Shown here in pieces: positions 63,440 through 64,000 of a stretch of 64,000 nt of DNA. This stretch comes from Limanda limanda (lineage: Eukaryota; Chordata; Actinopteri; Pleuronectiformes; Pleuronectidae): positions 11,843,146 to 11,907,145 of the forward strand of contig NC_083649.1 of the NCBI RefSeq assembly GCF_963576545.1, written 5' to 3'. The notes beneath the pieces are model-generated. The model saw nothing but the letters and a program-made list of their open reading frames with translations. It did not search any database and was not told the origin of the DNA. How positions within the stretch are numbered: position 1 is the stretch's first letter; every line of letters begins with the position of its first letter. Both the position numbers and the translations under genes were made by a program.

Positions 63440-63735
63440 TTTATTTTGTTGGTTTTTAAACGATGTTGGTTTATACTTTATAAAGTGTTTAACGGTCTTG
63501 TACCAGCCAACTCGTTTGACATGCTTGCAGCGCATGAGTCAGGCAAGGTCGTCCAGTTGTTTGACACAAGTCTTTCAATTGTTACAAACTGCAACAGAGA
63601 CAACTTTTTCATTTTTATATCTATCAATCTAAATGTAAAACCAACCTCTTCAGCCTTTTCTTTAGATTTGTTTAGTTGGTTTTATGGCAATTGCTAAATT
63701 GGCATTATTTATTTAATCCTCTTTTAATTATTCCC
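63440..63735 (+). pseudogene. Possible decayed LINE ORF2 C-terminal fragment
   Basis: A frame reads YKVFNGLVPANSFDMLAA, like the YKALNGLAPSYISDLL pattern near the end of fish non-LTR ORF2 proteins. Further on, in a different frame, KCKTNLFSLFF resembles the terminal LKTHLFRLAF motif. If real, the copy is frameshifted and inactive. The evidence is weak similarity from memory only. Confidence 0.3.
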
Positions 63736-64000
63736 TTTTAATAGTTTAATATGCTTCATAATTTTTTTCCCATGAGAGTAAAACTTAGGAACATGAGAAG
63801 AGAAAATATAAAAGATTTTGCATTTCACTGACATGTATAAAAGTGGTTAATCAAATAACGTTTGATTCATTGCATTATACCACATCCACATTGCAATAAC
63901 TAATAGCGGTCACTGAAATCTCTTTGAAAACATTTTGTAATGATTTCTGACTTTCCACAGCGGCACATTTTCAGATCCCACTGTGTGTTCTCACTGCGGC

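Overview
The window is nuclear DNA of a teleost fish, most likely a spiny-rayed (percomorph) species. This rests on long CA/TG dinucleotide arrays every few kilobases, interspersed repeats of recognisable fish types, GT-AG introns, very low coding density, and one vertebrate gene whose protein is easily recognised. No prokaryotic gene, operon, CRISPR array, rRNA or functional tRNA is visible.

The only gene I can support is the 5' part of a TCF/LEF-family Wnt effector on the minus strand, best read as tcf7 (TCF-1). Four coding exons join in phase with canonical splice sites: exon 1 (43584-43766, beta-catenin-binding N-terminus), exon 2 (43271-43343), exon 3 (40867-40973) and exon 4 (5675-5801). 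Together they give 163 residues plus one base of the next codon. Intron 1 is 240 bp, intron 2 is 2,297 bp and intron 3 is about 35 kb. Intron 4 runs off the left edge, so the Groucho-binding region, HMG box and any C-clamp lie outside the window.

Layout: 1-5674 is intron 4. 5802-40866 is the giant intron 3, with microsatellites, a LINE 3' end fused to a roughly 345-bp GATA array, several fish interspersed repeats and unique stretches that resemble conserved non-coding elements. 40974-43583 holds introns 2 and 1. 43767-44400 is a GC-rich 5' UTR/promoter with two TCF/LEF consensus sites, a short minisatellite and a GC-rich inverted repeat. 44400-64000 is upstream intergenic DNA in which I see no coding exon, only repeats: a 5'-truncated L1 copy with a 10-bp target-site duplication, two SINE-like tRNA-derived copies, other fish repeats and long CA/TG arrays.

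The observations most worth checking are: (i) every one of the four visible 5' splice sites has a CA or TG array starting within 6-64 nt downstream; (ii) the promoter carries a perfect TCF/LEF site with adjacent C-clamp helper-like motifs, suggesting autoregulation; (iii) exon 3 keeps the internal methionine that starts the short, dominant-negative human TCF-1 isoforms; and (iv) a block of intron 3 with three TCF-like motifs. I found no convincing entirely new system.
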